This document shows, piece by piece, positions 19,514 to 28,810 of a stretch of 64,000 nt of DNA. The number at the start of each line of letters is the position of its first letter. Position 1 is the first letter of the stretch. A program made the translations under genes and the position numbers. The notes beneath the pieces were generated by a model, which worked only from the letters and a program-made list of their open reading frames with translations, was not told the origin of the DNA and made no database searches. This DNA is from Paenibacillus bovis (GTDB taxonomy: Bacteria; Bacillota; Bacilli; Paenibacillales; Paenibacillaceae): positions 4,955,001-5,019,000 of the forward strand of contig NZ_CP013023.1 in NCBI RefSeq assembly GCF_001421015.2, given 5' to 3'.

Positions 19514-19543
19514 CAGAAGCAAATTTGCATTATTTCCTTTATC

Positions 19544-19608
19544 AAAATCCCTGTGCGTGGATAAAAGATACGTTAGGTTATCCTTTATCCGCGCACGGGG
19601 ATTTTCTT
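19544..19608 (+). terminator. Long stem-loop, probable terminator
   Basis: AAAATCCCTGTGCGTGGATAAA pairs almost fully with TTTATCCGCGCACGGGGATTTT around an 18-base loop, followed by a short T/C tract, 30 bases after the DUF5665 stop. Confidence 0.65.
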
Positions 19609-19773
19609 GTTCAAAGATGGAACTGTACTTTCTAACCGGGACTGATGGTGAACTTGTATATGTAACCAGGCTGCTGCAACAGGATTAGATTGCAACAGGG
19701 CAAATGATACAGGATACGGATTAAGAGTTACTATCTCCTGCTATGTCGCTAGTATGCTGATGCATCAACCGCT

Positions 19774-19888
19774 ACGGAAAGGGATCATTCCGGCGGCCTC
19801 CGGTTAAGATTGGATATTTTGAATCACCGATTTCATCGGTAAATATCCAATCTTAAATGTCGGCCTTTGGAACGATTCCCTCTCCTCC
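19774..19888. repeat. Large nested inverted repeat, copy 1
   Basis: Three layers pair around one centre: outer GGAAAGGGATCATTCC with GGAACGATTCCCTCTCC, middle TTAAGATTGGATATTT with AAATATCCAATCTTAA, inner ACCGAT with ATCGGT around TTC. About 115 bases fold into one long stem on either strand. The middle arm resembles that of the second element at 20058. Confidence 0.85.
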
Positions 19889-20057
19889 GCTCTGCTGTTT
19901 GCGCAGACTTCTTTTGAAAACATGCTTAGTGCTATTGAGCTATCGTTACAAAACAAAGATGAAATCCAAAATCCTTTATTACTTTTGGATTTTAGATTTT
20001 AGAGTTTAGATTTCGATTTTCAGATTTCTTTAGAGAAAAAAATGTATTCCAATCTCT

Positions 20058-20187
20058 GAGCGAAGGAATTGGAATTAGACTCCAGCAGCGAAGCGGCCCT
20101 ATTTAAGATCGGATATCCTCCGCTGCAAGCGGATATTCAGGATATCTGATCTTAAATAGGGGCAGGAGACTAATCCAATTTCGGAGC
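20058..20187. repeat. Large nested inverted repeat, copy 2
   Basis: Outer AATTGGAATTAGACTCC pairs with GGAGACTAATCCAATT, middle CTATTTAAGATCGGATATCC with GGATATCTGATCTTAAATAG, inner CCGCT with AGCGG around GCA. Same three-layer plan and similar middle arm as the element at 19774, but different outer arms. Confidence 0.85.
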
Positions 20188-20267
20188 GGACCATCTTACA
20201 TCCACCTCGCTTTCATTTACAGCCTTTCTTCAAATTCAAGTCCAAGCACCCAATAGAACAGCAAACG

Positions 20268-20297
20268 CACTTACACTTACACTTACACTTACACTTC
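20268..20297. repeat. Hexanucleotide array CTTACA
   Basis: About five perfect copies of ACTTAC in a row between the second inverted repeat and the sigB operon terminator. Confidence 0.85.
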
Positions 20298-20345
20298 AAA
20301 TCCTGCACCTTATAAAACACAAAAGTGAATTAAAAACAGTAAATT

Positions 20346-20391
20346 AAAAAAGGTATGCTTTAACCTCCATCCGGAGAATCAAAGCATACCT
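20346..20391 (-). terminator. Terminator after sigB
   Basis: AGGTATGCTTT pairs with AAAGCATACCT with an inner CTCC/GGAG pair, followed by a T run on the minus strand. Confidence 0.85.
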
Positions 20392-20437
20392 CAGTCAATT
20401 GCCATATCCGACAATTTAATCTTGTACATGTGCAACA

Positions 20438-21214
20438 TTAACCCGATGATGAAGCGTTAGACATAATTTGCTTAAGCTTCTCCGTAGCGCGTTTCTGGAT
20501 ACGCGATACACTCATCTGGGATACACCCAGTTTTTGTGCAATCGCACGTTGGGATTGACCTTCCTGGAAGGCAAGCAGCAGTACTTTTTGTTCCTGCTCC
20601 TTCAGCTGGCTAAGAGCCTGCTGCAGATCCATCCGCTTCTCTACTGCATCGTAATCATTTACGTCTGCACTGATTAATTCACCCAGTGTAGCCGCACTTT
20701 CTTCCTGAGACAGTGGCGAATCCAGAGATACGTAATGATAGCATTCGCGTCCTGCCAGGACTTCAATGGTTTCCTCTTCCGAAAGTTCCAGAAAACCGGC
20801 AATTTCCCGCACACTAGGGGAACGTTCCAGCTTGACCGTCAATTCGTCGATCGCCTGCTGAACCAGGGCTCCCTTTTCTTTGATTCGGCGCGGAACCTGT
20901 ATGTACCACGATTTATCGCGCAAAAAGTTTTTCATATGCCCGATCATACTCTTCATGGCATATGGTTCAAAGGGAATCCCCAGAGAAATATCATACTGTT
21001 GCAAAAGACGAATCAATGCCATTTGACCGACCTGGTACAAGTCTTCGTACAGGTCCGGGCGGTTACGGGCAATTTTACCCGCAGCCATCTTGACCATCGG
21101 CTCATACTTTTTGATCAGTACGGTCGCAATGTCATTGTCTTTTGTTTGTTGATACTCCCAGATCAGGCCGATCGCCTCGTCCATCGATTCGGGGGGAGTC
21201 ACTCTTTCACTCAT
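20438..21214 (-). CDS. sigB: RNA polymerase sigma-B factor
   Basis: 258 residues with region 2 (DLYQVGQMALIRLLQQYD), region 3 and a region 4 helix-turn-helix (SQRAIAQKLGVSQMSVSRIQ). This is the SigB/SigF/SigG group; pairing with RsbV and RsbW makes SigB. It overlaps the rsbW stop as ATGA. SigB directs the general stress response. It is last in the operon, followed by a terminator. Confidence 0.93.
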   Translation of the reverse strand: MSERVTPPESMDEAIGLIWEYQQTKDNDIATVLIKKYEPMVKMAAGKIARNRPDLYEDLYQVGQMALIRLLQQYDISLGIPFEPYAMKSMIGHMKNFLRDKSWYIQVPRRIKEKGALVQQAIDELTVKLERSPSVREIAGFLELSEEETIEVLAGRECYHYVSLDSPLSQEESAATLGELISADVNDYDAVEKRMDLQQALSQLKEQEQKVLLLAFQEGQSQRAIAQKLGVSQMSVSRIQKRATEKLKQIMSNASSSG

Positions 21215-21663
21215 ACTCTTTCCTCGCTTAGAGCAAGGCTTTTGGACATGACAACGCGAGTACCTTGACCAGCTACATTCTCAATGCTTACATCATCCAT
21301 CAATGCTTGCATCAGATAGAAGCCAAGTCCGCCAATCTGAACATCATTCAGATCTTTGTCATGCAGTGTGCTTTCTTCTCCGCCACCTTTTACTGTTTCG
21401 AAGCTCTCCCCTTCGTCTTCGACAGTAATAGATAACGTTTCTTCACCAATTTCGAACGTTACATCAATATGTCCATCATTTTGCCCATAGGCATACAGCA
21501 CGGAATTGTTACAAGCTTCGGATACGGCCACTTTCATATCTTCAATATCTTCATATGAAAATCCCATTTTGGAAGCAATTCCGTACAGATTTAATCGTAC
21601 TACATCTACAAACTCTGCGGTTGCAGGTAAATTAAGTATTACTTTTTGAGTATCAGCTTTCAT
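21211..21663 (-). CDS. rsbW: Anti-sigma-B factor / RsbV kinase RsbW
   Basis: 150 residues of the GHKL ATPase fold: N-box VSEACNNSVLYAY, G1 DEGESF and the glycine-rich GGLGFYLMQALMD. RsbW holds SigB inactive and phosphorylates RsbV. It lies between rsbV (18 bases) and sigB (4-base overlap). Confidence 0.95.
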   Translation of the reverse strand: MKADTQKVILNLPATAEFVDVVRLNLYGIASKMGFSYEDIEDMKVAVSEACNNSVLYAYGQNDGHIDVTFEIGEETLSITVEDEGESFETVKGGGEESTLHDKDLNDVQIGGLGFYLMQALMDDVSIENVAGQGTRVVMSKSLALSEERV

Positions 21664-21681
21664 GCTATGTTCGATCCTTTC

Positions 21682-22020
21682 CTAGTGGGAGTTCTCCTGA
21701 GGGGCAAAAAACTTGGCAATACCGGTCATTTCAAACAGCTTTTGAATTTGTGGAGGAACCTCTTCAACAGTAAAGCTGGCATTCATACCGTGCCGTGCTT
21801 TGAGGATAGAAAGTAGGATACCGATACCTGTACTATCAATATATTTCAGGTCTTTCATGTTTACGATCAGATCCTGGCCAGCGTCGCCTACAAGCGGCTC
21901 CATAACCAGACGAAAATCAGGCGCTACCGATAAATCCATTTCCCCGCTTAAAAAGACAGTGCATGCGCCTTCTTCGAGTTGGGTCACTGCATTAAATTTT
22001 TCGTTTTTGTTAGTAGTCAT
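21682..22020 (-). CDS. rsbV: Anti-anti-sigma factor RsbV
   Basis: 112 residues (STAS domain) using the ATG at 22020, 7 bases after GGGGAG. The phosphorylation site is Ser63 in YIDSTGIGILLS. Unphosphorylated RsbV captures RsbW and frees SigB. The open frame reaches 22092, but those extra codons lie within the SigB-type promoter. Confidence 0.94.
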   Translation of the reverse strand: MTTNKNEKFNAVTQLEEGACTVFLSGEMDLSVAPDFRLVMEPLVGDAGQDLIVNMKDLKYIDSTGIGILLSILKARHGMNASFTVEEVPPQIQKLFEMTGIAKFFAPQENSH

Positions 22021-22055
22021 AGACATTCTCCCCTGAACAATGGTTTCTTTACTAA

Positions 22056-22081
22056 TAACCCAATCCGTTATCCTCTGAAAC
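22056..22081 (-). promoter_or_regulatory. SigB-type promoter of rsbV-rsbW-sigB
   Basis: GTTTCA, 14-bp spacer, GGGTTA on the minus strand, 35 bases before the rsbV start. It is close to the SigB consensus GTTTAA/GGGTAT and implies self-activation, as in Bacillus. Confidence 0.75.
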
Positions 22082-22115
22082 ATAGCAAGCATAACCGATT
22101 GGAGAACTGATTTTG

Positions 22116-22145
22116 ATTATATCCTGTTTTTTATAGTATATACAA
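22116..22145 (-). promoter_or_regulatory. Putative sigma-A promoter of rsbV operon
   Basis: TTGTAT, 18-bp spacer, TATAAT on the minus strand, upstream of the SigB promoter; it would give basal expression. Confidence 0.6.
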
Positions 22146-22259
22146 TTTTTAGTTGTTATAACAACTTTAGCAGGGGCAGCGCAAATCTAGCCTTTTCCGC
22201 CAGTGGCAGCAAGACCTTATTGCGCATTATATGTTAATTCGGTTATCACATACGAATGA

Positions 22260-23927
22260 TCAATATACCGTTTTTTTGGCTTCATACCGTGATAATTCCA
22301 ATGCATAACGTTCCATCATTGCTTTTACGCTACTCATTTTGACCGGTTTGCTTATATAATCATCCATGCCTGCTGCAAAGCATCGTCCTTTGATACCTTC
22401 CATCACATCAGCAGTCATTGCAATAATGACCGAACGTTCTCCATTCCCCAGCTCGCGTATAATCCGCGTAGCTTCCAGTCCGTCAATATTAGGCATCTGT
22501 ACATCCATAAAGATATAATCATACGTCTGGGCAGAAGCCATCCGAATCGCTTCATCTCCGTCATCTGCAGTATCCGGCTCGTAACCGAGTCTATTGAGCA
22601 TACTAACCATCAGCTTCTGATTGATCGGATGGTCGTCTACAATCAGAATGCGGGGAATGGAGCCGCTCTTTTGAAGTAGATTTATCGGTCTTTCCTCTAC
22701 CACATCTACTTCCGTCTCTTCAACCGTGTATTCACCTACACGGATGCTAAAGGCAAATACCGCTCCTTCACCAGGTTCCATCTCTTTGCATTCCAGGCGA
22801 ATATCTCCGCCCATCATTTGTACCAGGTTTTTGCAAATGGCCAGTCCAAGTCCGGTTCCGCCATACTTTCTCGTCATGGACGAATCCAGCTGCGAGAATG
22901 GCTGGAACAATTGCTCCCGTTTCTCTAGAGCAATACCGATTCCCGTATCTTTGACTTTGAACTCCAGTTCAAGACGATTATCATGCTGACCTACCGCTTC
23001 TACCTCCAGGTAAACGCCGCCCTGCTCGGTAAATTTGATCGCATTGGCAGTCAGATTAATCAATACCTGACGCAGACGCGCCATATCGCCGAACAGATAA
23101 CCCGGTACATTGTCCCCTATCCGGTACAGCAGTTCCAGACCTTTTTTGCCAGCTTCGACCGAAAACAGGCCAAACACTTCGGCAATACAATTCTCCAGTG
23201 AAAAAGGATGTTCTTCCAATTCCATTTTGCCTGACTCCATTTTGGTAAAGTCAAGAATATCGTTAATGACCATAACGAGCGTATCTGCACTGCTGCGGAT
23301 AATCTCAGCATAGTCCTTTTGTTCAGGTTGAAGATCGGTCTCCATCAGTAGATCGATCATACCGATAACCCCATTCATCGGCGTACGGATTTCATGACTC
23401 ATCATCGCAAGGAATTCGGTTTTGGCTTTGGCTGCAATCTCGGCAGCTTCCTTGGCGCGAACCAGTTCCTGATTCATTTTTTCGAGTTCAAGCGTTTTTT
23501 GCTGCAGCAGCATCGATTGCGTTTTGTGACGCTTATTGGTCAGATACATATTAACAAATCCTTCAATCTTGGATTTCAGGATTTGTGGAATAAACGGTTT
23601 TACCATGTAATCAATAGCACCGGCAGAATATCCGGCAAACAGATGCTCGGCTTCCTTGCTATTGGCAGATACAAAAATAATCGGAATTTCTTTGGTTTTC
23701 TCACGGGCTTTGATCAATTTGGCGGTCTCGATGCCATCCATGCCCGGCATCTGAACATCCAGAATAATAACAGCAAATTCATCCTTGAGCAGACAGCGCA
23801 GCGCTTCTTCCCCTGAAGTCGCTTTGACGAGATTATAACGTTCGCTCTCGAGAACGGCTTCCAGGGCAAGCAAGTTTTCAGGTCGATCATCTACCAGCAA
23901 GATATGAATCGGTTCATGAAACCTCAT
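22260..23927 (-). CDS. REC-kinase-REC hybrid histidine kinase
   Basis: 555 residues, no membrane segment. Residues 6-122 are a receiver ([25 protein letters not shown]), followed by a short coiled coil, HisKA with phospho-His in [13 protein letters not shown] near 175, a HATPase domain ([17 protein letters not shown]) and a second receiver near 425-540 ([25 protein letters not shown]). A cytoplasmic relay with receivers at both ends. It starts 18 bases after the CheR-type gene, inside the SigB regulatory cluster; its exact place in the cascade is unknown. Confidence 0.9.
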   Translation of the reverse strand: MRFHEPIHILLVDDRPENLLALEAVLESERYNLVKATSGEEALRCLLKDEFAVIILDVQMPGMDGIETAKLIKAREKTKEIPIIFVSANSKEAEHLFAGYSAGAIDYMVKPFIPQILKSKIEGFVNMYLTNKRHKTQSMLLQQKTLELEKMNQELVRAKEAAEIAAKAKTEFLAMMSHEIRTPMNGVIGMIDLLMETDLQPEQKDYAEIIRSSADTLVMVINDILDFTKMESGKMELEEHPFSLENCIAEVFGLFSVEAGKKGLELLYRIGDNVPGYLFGDMARLRQVLINLTANAIKFTEQGGVYLEVEAVGQHDNRLELEFKVKDTGIGIALEKREQLFQPFSQLDSSMTRKYGGTGLGLAICKNLVQMMGGDIRLECKEMEPGEGAVFAFSIRVGEYTVEETEVDVVEERPINLLQKSGSIPRILIVDDHPINQKLMVSMLNRLGYEPDTADDGDEAIRMASAQTYDYIFMDVQMPNIDGLEATRIIRELGNGERSVIIAMTADVMEGIKGRCFAAGMDDYISKPVKMSSVKAMMERYALELSRYEAKKTVY

Positions 23928-23945
23928 GGTATCCCCCTACATTCT

Positions 23946-24839
23946 CTAGTTAATTTTCCGGTATACCTTTTCCAGTCGATCCAGCGGTTCATACGAATCA
24001 CTGTAGCCGGTGAATTGCATGGACTCCTTGGAGCCCAGCACCAGAATACCGAAACGGCTAAGACTCTCATGAAACAATCCATGAACACGTTCACGGAGTT
24101 TATCATCAAAATAAATCATTACATTTCGGCAAAGGATTACATTAAACTCGTTGAACGAGCGGTCTGTAGCCAGATTATGCTCCGCAAAAATAATATGTTT
24201 GCGAAGAAATGGCTGGAAAATAACAGATTGGTACTTGGCTGTATAATATTCGGAAAAAGAGCGGGTTCCGCCGGCTTCCAGATAATTTTTGGTATACAGC
24301 TGCATACGGTCAATCCCGAATACGCCTTCGCGTGCCTGCTGTAATGAACGATTGTTCATATCGGTCGCATAAATACGTGCTTTGTCCAGCAGACCTTCTT
24401 CATGCAGCAGAATAGCCATCGAATAAACTTCTTCTCCCGTGGAGCAGCCTGCATGCCAGATCCGGATATACGGATAGGTTCGCAGCAGTGGAATGACCTT
24501 TTCCCGGAACATACGGAACAGCTGCGGGTCCCTGAACATCTCTGTCACCGGGATCGACAGGTTCTGTACAAACCGTTCAAAGCAGGAACGGTCATGCAGC
24601 ACTCTTTCCTGAAGAGCCGAGACAGATTTGAGATTCTCCGCATGGACATGATGCCATATTCTGCGAGTCAGCGAAGCACGCGCATAATTACGGAAGTCGT
24701 ATCCGTACAAACGATGTACTCCTTCCAGCAGCAGATCGATTTCGATATTCTCGCGTTCTGCGAGATTCGTAATAATCTGACCTTCCCCCTGGGGCGAGTT
24801 TGAATTGTTCTGTATTTGTTCATGATCCGTCGGTGTCAT
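23946..24839 (-). CDS. CheR-type methyltransferase, RsbM candidate
   Basis: 297 residues. The N-terminal helical CheR domain (DFRNYARASLTRRI) and the SAM domain with IWHAGCSTGEEVYS, IYATDMNN and LCRNVMIYFDD are complete. There are no chemotaxis genes nearby; instead it lies between two hybrid kinases and the sigB genes. In the B. cereus group a CheR-like enzyme, RsbM, methylates and restrains the hybrid kinase RsbK, so this is the natural counterpart (inference from context). An N-terminal Gln/Asn-rich leader of about 25 residues precedes the domain. Confidence 0.88.
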   Translation of the reverse strand: MTPTDHEQIQNNSNSPQGEGQIITNLAERENIEIDLLLEGVHRLYGYDFRNYARASLTRRIWHHVHAENLKSVSALQERVLHDRSCFERFVQNLSIPVTEMFRDPQLFRMFREKVIPLLRTYPYIRIWHAGCSTGEEVYSMAILLHEEGLLDKARIYATDMNNRSLQQAREGVFGIDRMQLYTKNYLEAGGTRSFSEYYTAKYQSVIFQPFLRKHIIFAEHNLATDRSFNEFNVILCRNVMIYFDDKLRERVHGLFHESLSRFGILVLGSKESMQFTGYSDSYEPLDRLEKVYRKIN

Positions 24840-25093
24840 CTTTTCAGCCCCGATTCCTTGTAAACTGTACGTGATTCGTATTCGTTACAAAGCCGGTTCA
24901 CTGAATCGTGCAACCGGCTTCTCAACGTTTGTGCAAGTGCGTCAATCGTATATGGTCGTTCTGTTCTTTAGCTTGATCATTAGTCATTAATAAGGATCAA
25001 CACGATCCATTTAAATCCGAATTGGCGGTGTGTTGGATACACAGATAAATCGCCAACGTTTAACATTATAAATCATTTACCCACTTTTGTGCT
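24840..25093. other. Gap with two inverted repeats in the stress cluster
   Basis: No gene. AAGCCGGTT/AACCGGCTT (24890-24920) and TTGGCG/CGCCAA (25022-25056, with inner GTGT/ACAC) are stem-loops that could slow or end transcription between the large kinase and the CheR gene. Neither has a strong T run. Confidence 0.5.
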
Positions 25094-28000
25094 CTACGAA
25101 TACAACCAAACACGCATTAATGATAAAAGTTGGTCCGTTTGTATCGGTTTTTTGACATAATCTGAGGCTCCGGCTTCTATACACTTGGAACGATCATCTT
25201 TCATCGCCTTGGCAGTAAGCGCAATAATCGGCAATTTATCGTACTCTGGCATCTGACGAATAATTCGCATCGCTTCGTATCCGTCCATCTCCGGCATCAT
25301 CATATCCATCAGAATCAGATCAAATTCCTGTTGATTCAGAATATCGATCGCTTCGCGTCCATTCTCGGCAAATGTAACTTCCATCCGGTATCCTTCCAGC
25401 ACACTGGACAGGGCGAATACATTACGGACATCGTCATCCACTAGCAGAATCCGCTTGCCTTCGAACAAGGTTTCCTTGTTATGCAGCTTCTGCAAAATAC
25501 GACGTTTGTCTTCCGGCAGATCGGCTTCTACCCGGTGCAGGAAAAGAGTCGTCTCGTCCAGCAGACGTTCCGGTGATTTAACATCCTTGACGATAATGGA
25601 TTCTGCATATTTGCGCAGCTGGGTCTCTTCCTTGGTATCCAGATCCTTGCCCGTATAAATAATGATAGGCAGATCTTTGAGCTGGTGATTGTCACGAATC
25701 CGGTCCAGCAGTTCAAAGCCGGTCATGTCGGTCAGCATCAGATCCAGTACCATACAATCATAACGCTTGCTATCCAGTTCTTCCAATGCTGCCTTGCCTG
25801 TCGAGACTGCGGTGATGGAGACATCATCATGACCAATCAATTCAATAATAGACTGGCGCTGAATCTCGTCATCCTCTACAATCAGCAGCTGCTTGAGCCC
25901 CTGCTCAGTATAGGATTCCAGATGGGAGAAGGCTTTTTCCAGCGCTTCCTTGCTGGATGGTTTTTTGAGATAGGCGATAGCTCCCATCATCAGTCCCTGC
26001 TTGACATCGTCCATAACAGAGATGACATGTACCGGGATGTGACGGGTGTGGGCATTGCTTTTTAGCTCGCTGAGAATCGCCCATCCATCGATAACCGGCA
26101 GCTGGATATCCAGGATGATAGCATCAGGCTTGTACGTCTTAGCCATATGCAGACCGGTATCCCCCTGCATCCCTACAAGAGCTTTGAATCCACGATCTCT
26201 GGCCATATCCATCAGGATTTTGGCAAAGTTGGGATCATCCTCGATAATCAGCAGCACTTTGTCATCCTTGCTAATCTGGTCACGATCATCGGCAAGCGGC
26301 TGCGGAATAACGGCCGATTCCGACTCTGTGACCGGCTTGCGATTGGTCGCACGTGCCGAGGAACGCTGCAGCACCTGGTCGGTGAAATCAGCTGACATAT
26401 AGGCCGGACTGATCTGTTCTACACCCATGCCTGTTTTGGTTGTTGTATTGGTCTCTGCTCCATCGGACGCAGATGGAACCAGCTTGGGCAGATACAGGGT
26501 GAATGTACTTCCCTTGCCTTCTTCGGAGCCAACTGTAATGCCTCCGCCCAGCAGACGGGCCAGCTCGCGGCTGATAGACAAGCCCAGACCGGTACCGCCG
26601 TATTTGCGGCTGGTTGTGCCGTCTACCTGCTGGAAGGCTTCGAAGATCAGATCCAGCTTGTCCTGCGGAATACCGATACCACTGTCGATCACCTTGATCG
26701 CGATAAAGGCTTGCTCCCTGTTCAGGTAAGATGGCAATTCGCCCGGATCTGCCTGATCAATATTCATTTCGATATAGCCTTTTTCCGTAAACTTGAATGC
26801 ATTGGACAGCATATTGCGCAGTACCTGCTTGACGCGATGCTCGTCGGTTACAATGGCTTCCGGCATCTGTTCGCCGATATTAATCAGCAGATCTATTCCT
26901 TTTTTTGCTGCTACCGGCGCAAAGTTCATATTTACAAAGGACTCCAGATTGGTCACCGGTACGGCTTCGCGGTTAATCTCCATCTTGCCGGCATCGACTT
27001 TGGAGAGGTCGAGGATTTCATCAATCATCTTGAGCAGATCCGCTCCGGACATATAGATGGTACTTGCGTATTCCATTTGCTTATCGGTCAGATTGCCATC
27101 CTTGTTCTCGGTTAACAGCTGGGAGAGAATCAGCAGACTGTTCAGCGGTGTACGCAGTTCATGAGACATATTCGCCAGGAACTCCGATTTGTATTTGCTG
27201 GTTACTGCGAGCTGCATCGCCTGTTGTTCCAGCTGATGCTTGCTCTGCTCGATCTCTTCGTTCTGTTCCTCCACGTGCTGAATCTGCTCCTGCAGTTCTC
27301 GCGTTTTGGCGATCAGTTCGTTATTGAAATGCTCCAGCTCTTCTTGCTGGCGCTGCAGCATATCTTCGGAGCGCTTGAGCTCCTCGGTCTGCTCTTCCAG
27401 ACGTTCGTTGGAGCGGCGCAGTTCTTCCTGCTGCAGCTGCAGCTCTTCGGATTGACTTTGCAGTTCCTCGGTCAGTGCCTGGGATTCACGCAGCAACTCT
27501 TCGACATGCAGACGACGATTAATATTATTGATAATAATGCCAAGATCCTGGGTAAGTAAGTGAAGCAGCTGTCTCTGCAGCGATGCAAAATTACGCAGCG
27601 AAGCCAGCTCAATTACGCCCAGTAGCTCATCATTAAACATTATCGGATAAATAAGTACACTTTGCGGCTTGCCCGAGCCCAGTCCGGAATTGACCGGAAT
27701 ATATCCTTCGGGTACCTGATCCAGTACAATCGGCTTCTGATCGGCAGCACATTGCCCGGTCAGCCCTTCACCGATACGAATTTCTTTTTTGGAACATAAT
27801 TCACCATCAGCAGCATAGGCTGCTTTGAGCATAATTTTATCGCTTGCTTCATTGGTACGCAGATATATCGCTCCAAAATGGGCACCCAGTGTCGGAGCAA
27901 ATTCATTAATAAACGTCTGTGCACTCTGTTCCAGAGTATTGACACCCCGCAGCAATTCGGTAATGCGCGCGGTATTGGAATCAAGCCAGGACTGATCTTC

Positions 28001-28810
28001 CTGCGCCTGACGATACTGCTCTTCCATATGGCGCTTTTCCTGCAAATCTTCGGCCATCTGCTGGAACACTCTGGCTACATCGCCGATCTCATCCTTGGAC
28101 TTGACCTTGATACGGCGGATTACGCCGAAACGTTCTTCCGAGAATCCTTTGATCATCAGGGAGACCGTTCCCAATCCTTTGCTGATGCTTGGTACGATCC
28201 ACAGCATAACCAGCAGGCTCAGAACCACGCCAGCCAGCATGACATAGGTCGTAATGCGAATCGAATTTTGATACGCGGCATTGGCTTCTGCAATTTCCTT
28301 GTCGATAGCGTTATCCTGGTATTCCGCCAGATCGGAGATACTCTGATTCAGATTGGTCTGCGCATCCAGTCCTACCTGGGTACGATAATTGTTCGCAGCC
28401 GCAATCTGGTCACCGGCTACAAGCGAAGTTAGCTGGCGGGAATAATCTACGAAGATCTGCCAGTTGGAGATTACAGTCTCAATCTGCTTTTTCTCTTCCG
28501 GCGAATTGGCGGAACTACTCAGCAGTTTGAGATTATTTTCTCCACTGCTAATATTCTGCTCAATCGTTGCCCGGCTTTTCTCGATAGGCTGTGCAGAAGC
28601 GCTAAGCAGCATATTGGCTACTTCGCGAGCGACTACGTTCATTTCTGAGCGGACATCTGTCGAATAACGTACTTTGAGATAGCGCTCCTGGTATACTTTA
28701 TCAAGCTGTTCATTCATATAATTCATCCGGTCATACGTAATAAAGCCCAGCGTCATCAATAATAAAATGATGACACTGAACCCCAGGACCAGCTTTGTTC
28801 TTAGCTTCAT
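25094..28810 (-). CDS. Large membrane hybrid histidine kinase, RsbK candidate
   Basis: 1238 residues. Membrane helix 8-25, an external helical sensor (about 29-185, CHASE3/four-helix type), helix 188-210, HAMP 211-262, GAF about 285-430, a long Gln/Glu-rich coiled coil 435-545, HisKA with His in ANMSHELRTPLNS, HATPase (about 665-785, [15 protein letters not shown]), then three receivers from about 855, 975 and 1115 (each with an Asp-containing LDIQLP, LDLMLT or MDMMMP motif). This is the RsbK plan of the B. cereus group with more receivers. It overlaps the REC-PP2C gene as TAATG, so they share an operon. Sensor ligand unknown. Confidence 0.9.
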   Translation of the reverse strand: MKLRTKLVLGFSVIILLLMTLGFITYDRMNYMNEQLDKVYQERYLKVRYSTDVRSEMNVVAREVANMLLSASAQPIEKSRATIEQNISSGENNLKLLSSSANSPEEKKQIETVISNWQIFVDYSRQLTSLVAGDQIAAANNYRTQVGLDAQTNLNQSISDLAEYQDNAIDKEIAEANAAYQNSIRITTYVMLAGVVLSLLVMLWIVPSISKGLGTVSLMIKGFSEERFGVIRRIKVKSKDEIGDVARVFQQMAEDLQEKRHMEEQYRQAQEDQSWLDSNTARITELLRGVNTLEQSAQTFINEFAPTLGAHFGAIYLRTNEASDKIMLKAAYAADGELCSKKEIRIGEGLTGQCAADQKPIVLDQVPEGYIPVNSGLGSGKPQSVLIYPIMFNDELLGVIELASLRNFASLQRQLLHLLTQDLGIIINNINRRLHVEELLRESQALTEELQSQSEELQLQQEELRRSNERLEEQTEELKRSEDMLQRQQEELEHFNNELIAKTRELQEQIQHVEEQNEEIEQSKHQLEQQAMQLAVTSKYKSEFLANMSHELRTPLNSLLILSQLLTENKDGNLTDKQMEYASTIYMSGADLLKMIDEILDLSKVDAGKMEINREAVPVTNLESFVNMNFAPVAAKKGIDLLINIGEQMPEAIVTDEHRVKQVLRNMLSNAFKFTEKGYIEMNIDQADPGELPSYLNREQAFIAIKVIDSGIGIPQDKLDLIFEAFQQVDGTTSRKYGGTGLGLSISRELARLLGGGITVGSEEGKGSTFTLYLPKLVPSASDGAETNTTTKTGMGVEQISPAYMSADFTDQVLQRSSARATNRKPVTESESAVIPQPLADDRDQISKDDKVLLIIEDDPNFAKILMDMARDRGFKALVGMQGDTGLHMAKTYKPDAIILDIQLPVIDGWAILSELKSNAHTRHIPVHVISVMDDVKQGLMMGAIAYLKKPSSKEALEKAFSHLESYTEQGLKQLLIVEDDEIQRQSIIELIGHDDVSITAVSTGKAALEELDSKRYDCMVLDLMLTDMTGFELLDRIRDNHQLKDLPIIIYTGKDLDTKEETQLRKYAESIIVKDVKSPERLLDETTLFLHRVEADLPEDKRRILQKLHNKETLFEGKRILLVDDDVRNVFALSSVLEGYRMEVTFAENGREAIDILNQQEFDLILMDMMMPEMDGYEAMRIIRQMPEYDKLPIIALTAKAMKDDRSKCIEAGASDYVKKPIQTDQLLSLMRVWLYS

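Larger units (their letters stand above)
19514..20437. other. Gene-poor 0.9-kb stretch with structured repeats
   Basis: No supported coding gene. It contains in order the terminator-like stem, two large nested inverted repeats (19774-19888 and 20058-20187), an AT-rich stretch built of repeated GATTTTAGATTT-like words near 19960-20030, a short hexanucleotide array and the terminator of the sigB operon. Confidence 0.75.

Noticed and set aside
23946..24839. Chemotaxis role for the CheR-type protein
   Set aside because: No receptor, CheA, CheW, CheB or flagellar genes are nearby; the neighbours are SigB regulators.
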